Shown: positions 1 through 5,200 of the stretch, piece after piece
Layout: the number at the start of each line of letters is the position of its first letter
How positions within the stretch are numbered: position 1 is the first letter of the stretch
NCBI GenBank assembly: GCA_002482405.1
Contig: DLFX01000168.1
Span: forward strand, 15,914 to 21,244
Reading direction: 5' to 3'
From: Firmicutes bacterium UBA7709
Lineage (GTDB): Bacteria > Bacillota_A > Clostridia > Peptostreptococcales > Anaerovoracaceae
DNA length: 5,331 bases
Translations under genes and position numbers: made by a program
Notes under the pieces: model-generated
What the model was told of the DNA's origin: nothing
Database searches by the model: none
Seen by the model: the letters and a program-made list of their open reading frames with translations, nothing else

Positions 1-2
1 GC

Positions 3-431
3 ATGAAGGATATCATGTTGAAAATCGTCGGCAAACAAGTGGCGACGGATTCGGAAGAACAGCAACTGGAATTTGTAACCGAGGGCAAATATTATGTCAA
101 GGGCGACTCGGTCTATTTGCTGTACGATGAAAGCGAATTTTCCGGAATGGAGGGCTGCACGACCAGCCTGAAAATCACGGGTGACAATATAAAAATGAAG
201 CGCTTCGGCGAGAGTATCGGCCTCGATACGGAAATCGAATTCGAAAAGGGGAAGAGGTTTAAGGGATACTATGACACGCCTTACGGCTCTGTGGAAATGG
301 AAGTTCTAACGAACGACGTGGTGAATAAGATTGAAAAGACAGAGGGTAAGGGTTCGCTGAACATCGATTATCACATCAGTCTCAGGGGCCTTTCCGAAGG
401 CCGGAGCATACTTGACATAGAAATTATTTAA
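3..431 (+). CDS. DUF1934 (YwiB-like) beta-barrel protein
   Basis: This encodes a soluble protein of 142 residues with no signal peptide or membrane segment, matching the usual size of the DUF1934/YwiB family. Family-like motifs are visible: YDESEFSGMEG followed by TTSLKI at residues 41-58, TPYG at 92-95, and a C-terminal strand pattern (G-S-L-N-I-D-Y-H-I-S-L, then I-L-D-I-E-I). The alternation of hydrophobic and polar residues fits the calycin-like barrel known for B. subtilis YwiB (from memory). The biochemical role of the family is unknown to me. The start is uncertain: the ATG at 3 lies at the window edge so its Shine-Dalgarno site is not visible, while the ATG at 15 has GAAGGA four bases upstream, which is rather close. 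The stop overlaps the Shine-Dalgarno site of the protease gene 13 bases downstream, so the two are probably co-transcribed and may be translationally coupled. Confidence 0.85.
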   Translation: MKDIMLKIVGKQVATDSEEQQLEFVTEGKYYVKGDSVYLLYDESEFSGMEGCTTSLKITGDNIKMKRFGESIGLDTEIEFEKGKRFKGYYDTPYGSVEMEVLTNDVVNKIEKTEGKGSLNIDYHISLRGLSEGRSILDIEII

Positions 432-447
432 AGGGGGCAAAATTTTG
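430..447 (+). promoter_or_regulatory. Shine-Dalgarno site fixing the TTG start of the protease gene
   Basis: AAAGGGGG at 430-437 lies seven bases before the TTG at 445. No ATG or GTG in this frame is similarly placed, and starting at TTG gives a complete basic-then-hydrophobic N-terminus. The site overlaps the TAA stop of the preceding gene (429-431), an arrangement that favours translational coupling. Confidence 0.8.
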
Positions 448-1926
448 GATCCGTATAAAACCAGAAAAATCGCAAAGGTGATTGCGATCATCATCGCGGT
501 GGCAATGATTATCACATCTTTTTCTTTTGTTATCCTGCTTCCGGGGCTGTTCGGCATGGAAGGCTCCGTGGTTTACGCGGCGACGGCAGCTGATGACCAG
601 GACCAGCAGATGGAGAATCTGAAACAGTACATTGAATATGTACAGAAAAATTATAAGGACGATGTTTCCTTTGACCAATTGATTGACGGCGCCTATGGGG
701 GGGTCATCGATTCCCTGGGCGATCCCTACAGCGTCTATTACGGTTCGTCTGAAGAGGGAAAAGACTTTGTGGAAGCCGTAACGGGAGAGTTTTCCGGCGT
801 CGGCGTCAGCATCGAGGACTATAACGGGACATGCCGTGTGGTTGCTCCCATTCCGGGTACTCCCGCCGAGAAATCGGGAATCAAGACCGGCGATATCATT
901 ACGCGAATCGATGGGACGGACATTTCAAAGAAAACCCTGGAAGAAGCCGCTTCCATGATGAGGGGCGACGAGGGCACAAAGATCACTCTGACCATCGACC
1001 GCAACGGACAGGCTCTCAGCTTTACTTTAACAAGGGAAAAGATCAAAAATGTTTCCGTCAACTATAAGATGCTTGACGGCCAGATCGGGTATATCCAGAT
1101 CACCAGCTTTGATAACGACTCCAATGACGAATTCCGCCTCGCGAAGAAAGCCCTCATGGATAAGGGAGCGAAAGCCCTGATCCTGGATTTGAGGAACAAT
1201 CCCGGCGGCATGGTCAACACCGCGCTGGATATCGCGGATCAGCTGATGCCTGCAGGCCCCATCACTCATTTCGAGCAGAAGGGGCAGATCGTGGAAAGTT
1301 ATTCCGCCGACGGGAAGTCCAAACTGACGATTCCGATGGTGCTGCTGGTCAATGAAGGCAGCGCCAGCGCTTCGGAGATCCTGGCAGGAGCGCTTCAGGA
1401 CAGCAAAACCGCGGCAGCTTTGGTAGGGACGACCACCTTTGGAAAGGGCGTTGCCCAGCAGGTCATAGATATGGAAGACGGCACTACCCTGAAGCTGTCC
1501 ATGTTCTATTTCCTGACACCCGATAAGCACAGGATCGATCACACCGGGATCACCCCGGATTATACGGTTCAGAACAGCTCCAATGCCGACGAACAGGAAT
1601 TGGCCGAAAAGTATGCGACCTTTGCGCCCATGAGCGAAAAGGTAAAACCGAAGGCCGGAGATACGGGGCTGAACGTCTACGGAGCGCAGCAGCGCCTGTC
1701 GATGATCGGGTATTCCGTAAAGGTTTCGGGAACCATGGATGACGCGACAGTCGAAGCGGTAAAGGAATTCCAGAAGGAAAACGGCCTTTATCCAGGCGGC
1801 GTCCTCGATTACACCACCATAGGAGTTCTGGAAAAGGCGACAGTGAGCTATATCACCGGAGCAAAGTCCGGAGAAGACCTGCAGTTGGACAAAGCCATTG
1901 AGGTCGTAAAACCGTTAATTAAATAA
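445..1926 (+). CDS. S41 carboxyl-terminal processing protease (CtpA/CtpB type) with PDZ and peptidoglycan-binding domains
   Basis: This is a 493-residue membrane-associated serine protease expected to act outside the membrane, trimming proteins from exposed C-termini. Residues 1-11 are basic and 12-36 form a hydrophobic segment. A VYA-ATA site near residue 45 could be cut by signal peptidase, but the segment could equally stay as an anchor. A PDZ domain spans about 112-200 (GEFSGVGV at 114-121, SGIKTGDIITRIDG at 144-157). The S41 core follows, with DLRNNPGG at 248-255, the nucleophile region GSASASE at 305-311 and TFGKG at 331-335. By comparison with CtpB and Prc, the predicted catalytic triad is Ser308, Lys334 and Gln338. 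A PG_binding_1 domain covers about 404-465 (VYGAQQRLSMIGY, then AVKEFQKENGL). B. subtilis CtpB cleaves SpoIVFA during sporulation, but nothing here shows whether this protein serves sporulation or general envelope proteolysis, so no symbol is given. It is the second gene of the DUF1934 unit. Confidence 0.95.
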   Translation: MDPYKTRKIAKVIAIIIAVAMIITSFSFVILLPGLFGMEGSVVYAATAADDQDQQMENLKQYIEYVQKNYKDDVSFDQLIDGAYGGVIDSLGDPYSVYYGSSEEGKDFVEAVTGEFSGVGVSIEDYNGTCRVVAPIPGTPAEKSGIKTGDIITRIDGTDISKKTLEEAASMMRGDEGTKITLTIDRNGQALSFTLTREKIKNVSVNYKMLDGQIGYIQITSFDNDSNDEFRLAKKALMDKGAKALILDLRNNPGGMVNTALDIADQLMPAGPITHFEQKGQIVESYSADGKSKLTIPMVLLVNEGSASASEILAGALQDSKTAAALVGTTTFGKGVAQQVIDMEDGTTLKLSMFYFLTPDKHRIDHTGITPDYTVQNSSNADEQELAEKYATFAPMSEKVKPKAGDTGLNVYGAQQRLSMIGYSVKVSGTMDDATVEAVKEFQKENGLYPGGVLDYTTIGVLEKATVSYITGAKSGEDLQLDKAIEVVKPLIK

Positions 1927-1943
1927 TAATCTAAAAAGCGAGA

Positions 1944-1992
1944 AAAACCCCTTCTTTCAAAAAAAGTTTTTGGAGGAGGGGTTTTGTTATTT
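1944..1992 (+). terminator. Rho-independent terminator after the protease gene
   Basis: AAAACCCC at 1944-1951 pairs with GGGGTTTT at 1978-1985. The stem continues inward through a TTCTTT/GGAGGA stretch with three G-T wobbles, and after one C-T mismatch a further four A-T pairs close on an AAAG loop. A T-rich tail (GTTATTT) follows. On the opposite strand the hairpin is also followed by T-rich sequence, so it could work in both directions, although no minus-strand gene is seen. It isolates the DUF1934-protease unit from the dehydrogenase gene. Confidence 0.85.
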
Positions 1993-2147
1993 CCCGCAAT
2001 TTCAAAGGGAAGGGGCATTGTATTTTTTTTGTCAAATCATTATGAATGATAAATAAAAAACTATGATTGCATAGCGGAAGAACATGTGATAACATTGAAA
2101 AAATTTTCACCTTTGTTATTTAAGAATCTCGAAAGGAGGATTGTGAA

Positions 2148-2906
2148 ATGAAGCTTCAGAATAAAGTCGCCATCATAACCGGCGCGGGTTCAGGGGTTGG
2201 AAAGGCCACCGCCGTGCTTTTCGCCAGGGAAGGCGCGAAGGTTGTGGTCTCGGATATCGATAAGGAAAGAGCTGATGAGGTCGTCGAGGAGATCACCTTC
2301 ACAGGGGGAACGGCCATGGCGGTAATCGCCGACGTCGCGAAGGAAGAGGATATCCAAAATCTCATCGACACGACGGTCTACAAATACGGAACCGTGGATG
2401 TTCTTGTAAACAGCGCGGGGATCATGGATAATTTCGTTCCGGCCGGGGCCGTTACAGATGACCTCTGGGATAAGGTCTTCGATGTAAACGTTACGGGAGC
2501 CATGCGCGCCACCAGAAAAGCCCTGCCGATCTTTGAAGAAAAGCACGCCGGAGTCATCGTGAATATTGCCTCTGCGGGAGGCTTGCTGGGCTCCAGGGCA
2601 GGCGCCGCTTACACGGCGTCAAAACATGCGGTGGTCGGACTGACCAAAAATGTAGGATTCCAGTACGCTCCATTGGGGATCCGCTGCAATGCCATCGCCC
2701 CCGGAGCGGTCAACACCAATATCGGAACCACGCTCTTCGCCCCTCATGCATTTGGCATGGAAAGAGCAATGGCGGGGATGAGCTTAAATCCCAGAACCGG
2801 AGAACCCGATGAAATCGCTAAAGTCGCGCTGTTTCTGGCGTCGGACGACTCCAGTTTTATAAACGGGACGGTGATCACCGCCGACGCCGGCTGGACCGCC
2901 TATTGA
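2148..2906 (+). CDS. SDR-family NAD(P)-dependent oxidoreductase
   Basis: This is a classical short-chain dehydrogenase/reductase of 252 residues, the normal family length, expected to be cytosolic and to interconvert an alcohol and a ketone. The cofactor-binding TGAGSGVG lies at residues 11-18. Asp36, at the end of the second strand (VVVSD), suggests NAD(H) over NADP(H). NSAG is at 88-91. The catalytic tetrad is Asn114, Ser142, Tyr155 and Lys159 (YTASK at 155-159), and PG at 185-186 starts the substrate-lid region (NTNIGTTLFAPHAFGMERAM). The protein ends ADAGWTAY. Automatic annotation may call it 3-oxoacyl-ACP reductase, but no fatty-acid gene is nearby and the substrate cannot be read from the sequence. 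The start is fixed by AAAGGAGGA at 2132-2140, seven bases before the ATG. Two stops follow in tandem (TGA TAA). Terminators on both sides suggest a single-gene unit. The 5' gap (1993-2147) is AT-rich; TTGAAA at 2095 with TATTTA 16 bases later is only a weak promoter candidate. Confidence 0.95.
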   Translation: MKLQNKVAIITGAGSGVGKATAVLFAREGAKVVVSDIDKERADEVVEEITFTGGTAMAVIADVAKEEDIQNLIDTTVYKYGTVDVLVNSAGIMDNFVPAGAVTDDLWDKVFDVNVTGAMRATRKALPIFEEKHAGVIVNIASAGGLLGSRAGAAYTASKHAVVGLTKNVGFQYAPLGIRCNAIAPGAVNTNIGTTLFAPHAFGMERAMAGMSLNPRTGEPDEIAKVALFLASDDSSFINGTVITADAGWTAY

Positions 2907-3026
2907 TAAGGGCCTCAGATCCGTCTGAAGGAGCCGCATAAGAAGCGGCGCCAAGCGCCAAGAGTTACGCAGAAAAGCCACGAAAAGAAGGCCTTGCATT
3001 TTCCTCTAAGATGTGTGGATATAATA
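2907..3026. other. Non-coding 3' region of the dehydrogenase gene with small hairpins
   Basis: No open reading frame with a credible start is present. Directly after the stop there are two short stem-loops: CCTCAGA/TCTGAAGG at 2913-2931 (seven pairs with one bulged base) and GCCGC/GCGGC at 2933-2949 (five pairs, seven-base loop). A partial repeat, GCGCCAA followed by GCGCCAA, lies around 2948-2962. None has a T tract, so they are more likely 3'-UTR structure than terminators. The rest, to 3026, is unremarkable. Confidence 0.4.
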
Positions 3027-3063
3027 AGGAAAAGGATTGCCGCCAAACGACAGTCCTTTTCTT
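3027..3063 (+). terminator. Likely terminator after the dehydrogenase gene
   Basis: GAAAAGGATTG at 3029-3039 pairs with CAGTCCTTTTC at 3051-3061 through eleven pairs, one of them a T-G wobble. Two outer pairs extend it to 3027-3063. Beyond one C-A mismatch the stem closes with CG/CG on a CCAAA loop. The T-rich part (CCTTTTCTT) lies within the 3' arm and only AAACC follows, so termination strength is uncertain. The distance of about 120 bases from the stop fits a 3' UTR. Confidence 0.6.
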
Positions 3064-3133
3064 AAACCATAGAATTACATTTTTTAACATAAAATCAAAT
3101 TAGAAACAATTATAACTTTTTTAGTCCTTCCCC

Positions 3134-3162
3134 TTGACAAAATACTATCGTGTGTATAAAAT
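3134..3162 (+). promoter_or_regulatory. Distal sigma-A-like promoter P1 of hicAB
   Basis: A perfect -35 box TTGACA (3134-3139) is followed after 17 bases by TAAAAT (3157-3162), which matches the TATAAT consensus at five of six positions. Upstream sequence (3064-3125) is very AT-rich and could act as an UP element. The predicted start near 3169 gives a leader of about 195 bases before hicA. It is the strongest promoter-like sequence in the window. Confidence 0.75.
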
Positions 3163-3168
3163 GGAAAA

Positions 3169-3294
3169 TAATAACAAATGCGTGTGGGAGTACGCACTTT
3201 GAAAATCGAATAAGGCCTGACCTGAATTTGAAGTCGGGCAGGCTAAAAGGGCTGAAATAGAGATAGCTTTGGATACAGATGCAGCTAAAAACTA
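3169..3294 (+). other. Untranslated leader between the two hicAB promoters
   Basis: This stretch has no credible coding sequence. It holds an inverted repeat TGCGT/TACGCA at 3179-3196, just after the predicted P1 start, and an imperfect stem GCCTG/CAGGC at 3215-3243 with an additional CC/GG pairing inside it. It matches no riboswitch known to me. The first repeat shares its TGCGTA core with the repeats near the second promoter and may be a regulator site rather than an RNA structure. Confidence 0.4.
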
Positions 3295-3332
3295 TACGTA
3301 ATTTTACGTAAAACATTGACATGCGTAATGTT
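3295..3332. promoter_or_regulatory. Inverted-repeat cluster, candidate HicB operator
   Basis: TACGTAA at 3295-3301 and TTACGTA at 3304-3310 form a seven-base inverted repeat with a two-base spacer; the two TACGTA cores are ten bases apart, one helical turn. A second inverted repeat, AACATT (3312-3317) and AATGTT (3327-3332), brackets most of the -35 box of the proximal promoter. A third related core, TGCGTA, is at 3322-3327. HicB here has a C-terminal ribbon-helix-helix-like segment, a fold that usually binds such short repeats as dimers, so autoregulation is likely but inferred. Confidence 0.55.
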
Positions 3333-3345
3333 AATACAATAAAAT
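3316..3345 (+). promoter_or_regulatory. Proximal sigma-A-like promoter P2 of hicAB
   Basis: TTGACA at 3316-3321 is followed after 18 bases by TAAAAT at 3340-3345, the same two hexamers as in P1. TACAAT at 3335-3340 would be another -10 box but is only 13 bases away. Transcription would begin near 3351-3353, inside the hicA Shine-Dalgarno sequence AAAGGTG (3350-3356), so this transcript should translate hicA poorly and hicB normally. Confidence 0.6.
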
Positions 3346-3364
3346 AAAGAAAGGTGAAAAAACG

Positions 3365-3553
3365 ATGCCGATGACACCAAAGCAAATGATAAAGCTTTTA
3401 GAAGAAAACGGTTTTTGCGAAATACGGCAGGATGGTTCTCATAAATTCTTTAAAAATAGCATGACAGGAAAAACTACTACCGTTCCTTATCATTCTAAAA
3501 GTTTGAAAAAGGGTATAGAGCAAAAGATATTAAAAGATGCAGGGCTTAAATAG
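3365..3553 (+). CDS. hicA: HicA-family mRNA interferase toxin
   Basis: This is a 62-residue HicA (YcfA-like) toxin, a full-length member of a family of small double-stranded-RNA-binding-fold ribonucleases that cut mRNA when not bound by HicB. The family signature is complete: MTPKQMIKLLEENGF at residues 3-17, the catalytic-histidine motif GSHKFF at 24-29 (His26), TTTVPYHSK at 37-45, and LKKGIEQKILKDAGL at 47-61. An intact active-site motif suggests a functional toxin. The ATG at 3365 is preferred over the in-frame ATG at 3371 because AAAGGTG ends eight bases before it. GC content is about 34% by hand count, well below the neighbouring dehydrogenase gene, which supports recent acquisition. The antitoxin gene begins 27 bases downstream. 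Confidence 0.93.
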   Translation: MPMTPKQMIKLLEENGFCEIRQDGSHKFFKNSMTGKTTTVPYHSKSLKKGIEQKILKDAGLK

Positions 3554-3564
3554 CTCTCATGTTT

Positions 3565-3583
3565 GGGGAGGTCCAAAAATATG
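3565..3583 (+). promoter_or_regulatory. Shine-Dalgarno site fixing the hicB start
   Basis: GGGGAGG at 3565-3571 lies nine bases before the ATG at 3581. The reading frame is open from a TTG at 3563, but that codon overlaps the Shine-Dalgarno site, has no site of its own, and would add six residues not typical of HicB. The strong site gives hicB independent translation, useful for an antitoxin that must be in excess. Confidence 0.85.
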
Positions 3584-3976
3584 AATAAACTGTTTTATCC
3601 GGCAGTATTCCAACCGGAACAAGAGGGTGGCTTTTCAGTTTTTTTTCCCGATTTGGACGGGTGTAACACGCAGGGCGATACTATTGAGGAAAGCTACAGT
3701 ATGGCGTTTGATGCGTTGGGCATTGTATTATCCTACATGGAGGATGAAGGAATTCCCATTCCAAAAGCTTCAGCACCGCAGCAAATTGCGCTGGAAGAAG
3801 GTCAATATATCGTCGTCATTGAATTTGATATGATGGAATACAAGAAAAAAACGGGTTCGCAGGCTGTCAAGAAAACTTTAAGCATTCCAAGCTGGCTTAA
3901 TGTGGAGGCCGAAAAAGCGGGAATCAACTTTTCGGCCGTATTGCAAAGCGCGCTTAAAGAGCAATTAGGATTGTAA
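3581..3976 (+). CDS. hicB: HicB-family antitoxin with ribbon-helix-helix-like C-terminus
   Basis: This is a 131-residue antitoxin that should bind and block HicA and repress the module. The N-terminal HicB domain shows the standard pattern: YPAVFQPEQEGGFSVFFPDLDGC at about residues 6-28, interrupted by nothing unusual, then TQGDTIEESYSMAFDALG at 30-47. This is the partial RNase-H-like fold of the family, which lacks nuclease activity. The C-terminal part, from about residue 96, reads as a ribbon-helix-helix: strand KKTLSIPSWL, helix NVEAEKAGI, then NFSAVLQSALKEQL. That makes it the likely DNA-binding autoregulator of the repeats upstream of hicA. GC content is nearer to that of the flanking genes than hicA is. 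No clear terminator follows, so some transcripts may continue into the SLH gene. Confidence 0.93.
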   Translation: MNKLFYPAVFQPEQEGGFSVFFPDLDGCNTQGDTIEESYSMAFDALGIVLSYMEDEGIPIPKASAPQQIALEEGQYIVVIEFDMMEYKKKTGSQAVKKTLSIPSWLNVEAEKAGINFSAVLQSALKEQLGL

Positions 3977-4023
3977 AAATCCTTTCGGTTCGCGCTTGGG
4001 GCGGTCAGAGTGCTTACCCCTTA

Positions 4024-4043
4024 TTAAAAAGGTTTTAAAGGAG
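4024..4043. promoter_or_regulatory. AT inverted repeat next to the Shine-Dalgarno site of the SLH gene
   Basis: TTAAAA (4024-4029) and TTTTAA (4033-4038) form a six-base inverted repeat around AGG and run into the Shine-Dalgarno site AAAGGAG (4037-4043), eight bases before the ATG at 4052. An AT-only stem is weak as RNA structure, so a protein-binding site or chance is as likely. No convincing promoter could be placed in the 75-base gap after hicB. Confidence 0.25.
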
Positions 4044-4051
4044 ATGCGGCA

Positions 4052-5101
4052 ATGAGGAAGGCAATAGTAGCAGCAATAATGGCATCAATGATATTGGGAT
4101 CTGCGGCAGTGACATACGCGGCAGGGTATCCAGATGTTAAAACTTCAAATTGGGCCTATGACGCGGTAAACGCAATGTCCGACCGGGCAATCGTCAAAGG
4201 CTATCCTGACGGCAGCTTCAAGCCGGACCATACGGTCACATACGGAGAGTTCATCAAGATGGCGCTGACCGCGGCCACCGGCGAAGACGTCGGGAACGCC
4301 GCATCCGGAAGCTGGGCCTTGAACTATTACAACAAAGCTCTGGAGCTGAAATACTTTACCGTATACGATATCGACAAGTCACAGCTGGATCAAAAGATCA
4401 CCAGGGCCCACATGGCGCTGATCATCAGCTCCATCCTGGGGGACGTCAAGATCGACGGCTATGACGAAATCCAGAAAGGGATCACGGACATCACCTATGA
4501 GACGGAATATGAATATGACATCACAAAGGCTTACGCGACGGGGATTCTGACCGGATATACAGACAGCACCTTCAAGCCGGACAAGACCCTTTCAAGAGCG
4601 GAAGCGGCCACCGTCATTTACCGCCTGGTGGATGAAAGCAAACGGATTCTGCCGGGTGCAAAGCCCGTAATCAAACCTGAGGAGGGCACTACAGCAGAAC
4701 CAGGGGAAAAGGACATCCGCCAGACCAGTGAATTCCTTGATATGGCAAAGCTGACAATGGATAAGATCATCAACGACTCAGCCAAAATTACTGACAAATG
4801 CGAGTTCTATGCGGACGCAAGCGTATGGGGCGTCAAATTGAATAAAGCTTTTGGCGGGGAAACCCAAACATGCTCTTTCGATTCCACCTTAAAGGGGCTG
4901 ATCTACCTCGTAAAGGACGGTGAGATCGTGGACATAGGCATAACCTTTCCGATGGTGGATGAAAACGGAAACGAACTTGGATTTGACAGATCCATCATGC
5001 ACTATGACGTCTCAAAAGCGGACTACATCATAAGCATTCCGGTGACTTCGGAGCCGGAGGATCAGATCATCAAGATCGTCCAGAACCCGCTCAAGAAATA
5101 A
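4052..5101 (+). CDS. Exported SLH-domain cell-surface protein
   Basis: This encodes a 349-residue secreted protein likely held non-covalently to cell-wall polysaccharide by S-layer-homology domains. A signal peptide covers residues 1-23, with likely cleavage after VTYA. SLH1 is about 26-72 (YPDV, WAYDAV, GYPDGSFKPD, with TYGE at 63-66 in place of TRAE). SLH2 is about 88-129 and degenerate (no GYPDG motif, TRAH at 117-120). SLH3 is about 146-192 (GYTDSTFKPD, SRAE at 181-184). A Pro/Glu/Gly-rich linker (about 201-219) leads to a C-terminal domain of about 130 residues that I do not recognise. That domain holds the only two cysteines, Cys250 and Cys274, which could form a disulfide outside the cell. 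Its second half alternates like beta strands (LKGLIYLVKDGEIVDIGI, then ADYIISIPV). The AAAGGAG site fixes the start. Because only one TRAE-type motif is well kept, wall binding may be weaker than in typical SLH proteins. Confidence 0.9.
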   Translation: MRKAIVAAIMASMILGSAAVTYAAGYPDVKTSNWAYDAVNAMSDRAIVKGYPDGSFKPDHTVTYGEFIKMALTAATGEDVGNAASGSWALNYYNKALELKYFTVYDIDKSQLDQKITRAHMALIISSILGDVKIDGYDEIQKGITDITYETEYEYDITKAYATGILTGYTDSTFKPDKTLSRAEAATVIYRLVDESKRILPGAKPVIKPEEGTTAEPGEKDIRQTSEFLDMAKLTMDKIINDSAKITDKCEFYADASVWGVKLNKAFGGETQTCSFDSTLKGLIYLVKDGEIVDIGITFPMVDENGNELGFDRSIMHYDVSKADYIISIPVTSEPEDQIIKIVQNPLKK

Positions 5102-5135
5102 AATATAAAACATATATAGGGAAAATGAAACAGAT

Positions 5136-5171
5136 ACACACTCAGCTCAATCCTGGGTGTGTTTTTGTTTT
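5136..5171 (+). terminator. Rho-independent terminator after the SLH gene
   Basis: ACACACTCAG (5136-5145) pairs with CTGGGTGTGT (5153-5162) through ten pairs, one a T-G wobble, around a seven-base loop. The T-rich tail TTTTTGTTTT spans 5162-5171. This is a canonical intrinsic terminator 34 bases after the stop. Confidence 0.92.
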
Positions 5172-5200
5172 CAGCAAAATATGAGAAAGGAAGGGCAGAT

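Noticed and set aside
697..703. G7 tract in the protease gene as a phase-variation site
   Set aside because: It encodes ordinary Gly-Gly in frame, is short, and nothing else suggests phase variation.
1027..1542. 171-codon open frame on the minus strand inside the protease gene
   Set aside because: It lies wholly opposite the strongly supported S41 catalytic core, has no Shine-Dalgarno support I could see and resembles no protein family I know.
2029..2067. TTGTCA with TATGAT as a promoter for the dehydrogenase gene
   Set aside because: The spacer is 27 bases, far from the usual 16-18, and no better-spaced pair of good hexamers was found.
2190..2546. 118-codon minus-strand frame within the dehydrogenase gene
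   Set aside because: It is a shadow of a gene whose cofactor and catalytic motifs are complete; its own translation is not family-like.
3011..3103. 30-residue frame starting MCGYNKEKDC after the dehydrogenase gene
   Set aside because: It runs through the terminator hairpin, has no ribosome site, and its codons mostly reflect the stem sequence.
3161..3202. 13-residue leader peptide frame (MENNNKCVWEYAL)
   Set aside because: Its ATG overlaps the -10 box of P1, so the start codon would not be on the transcript, and there is no Shine-Dalgarno site.
3110..3385. 91-codon minus-strand frame across the hicAB promoter region
   Set aside because: It is antisense to two sigma-A-like promoters and the start of hicA, has a low-complexity Phe/Ile-rich composition typical of AT-rich sequence and matches no known family.
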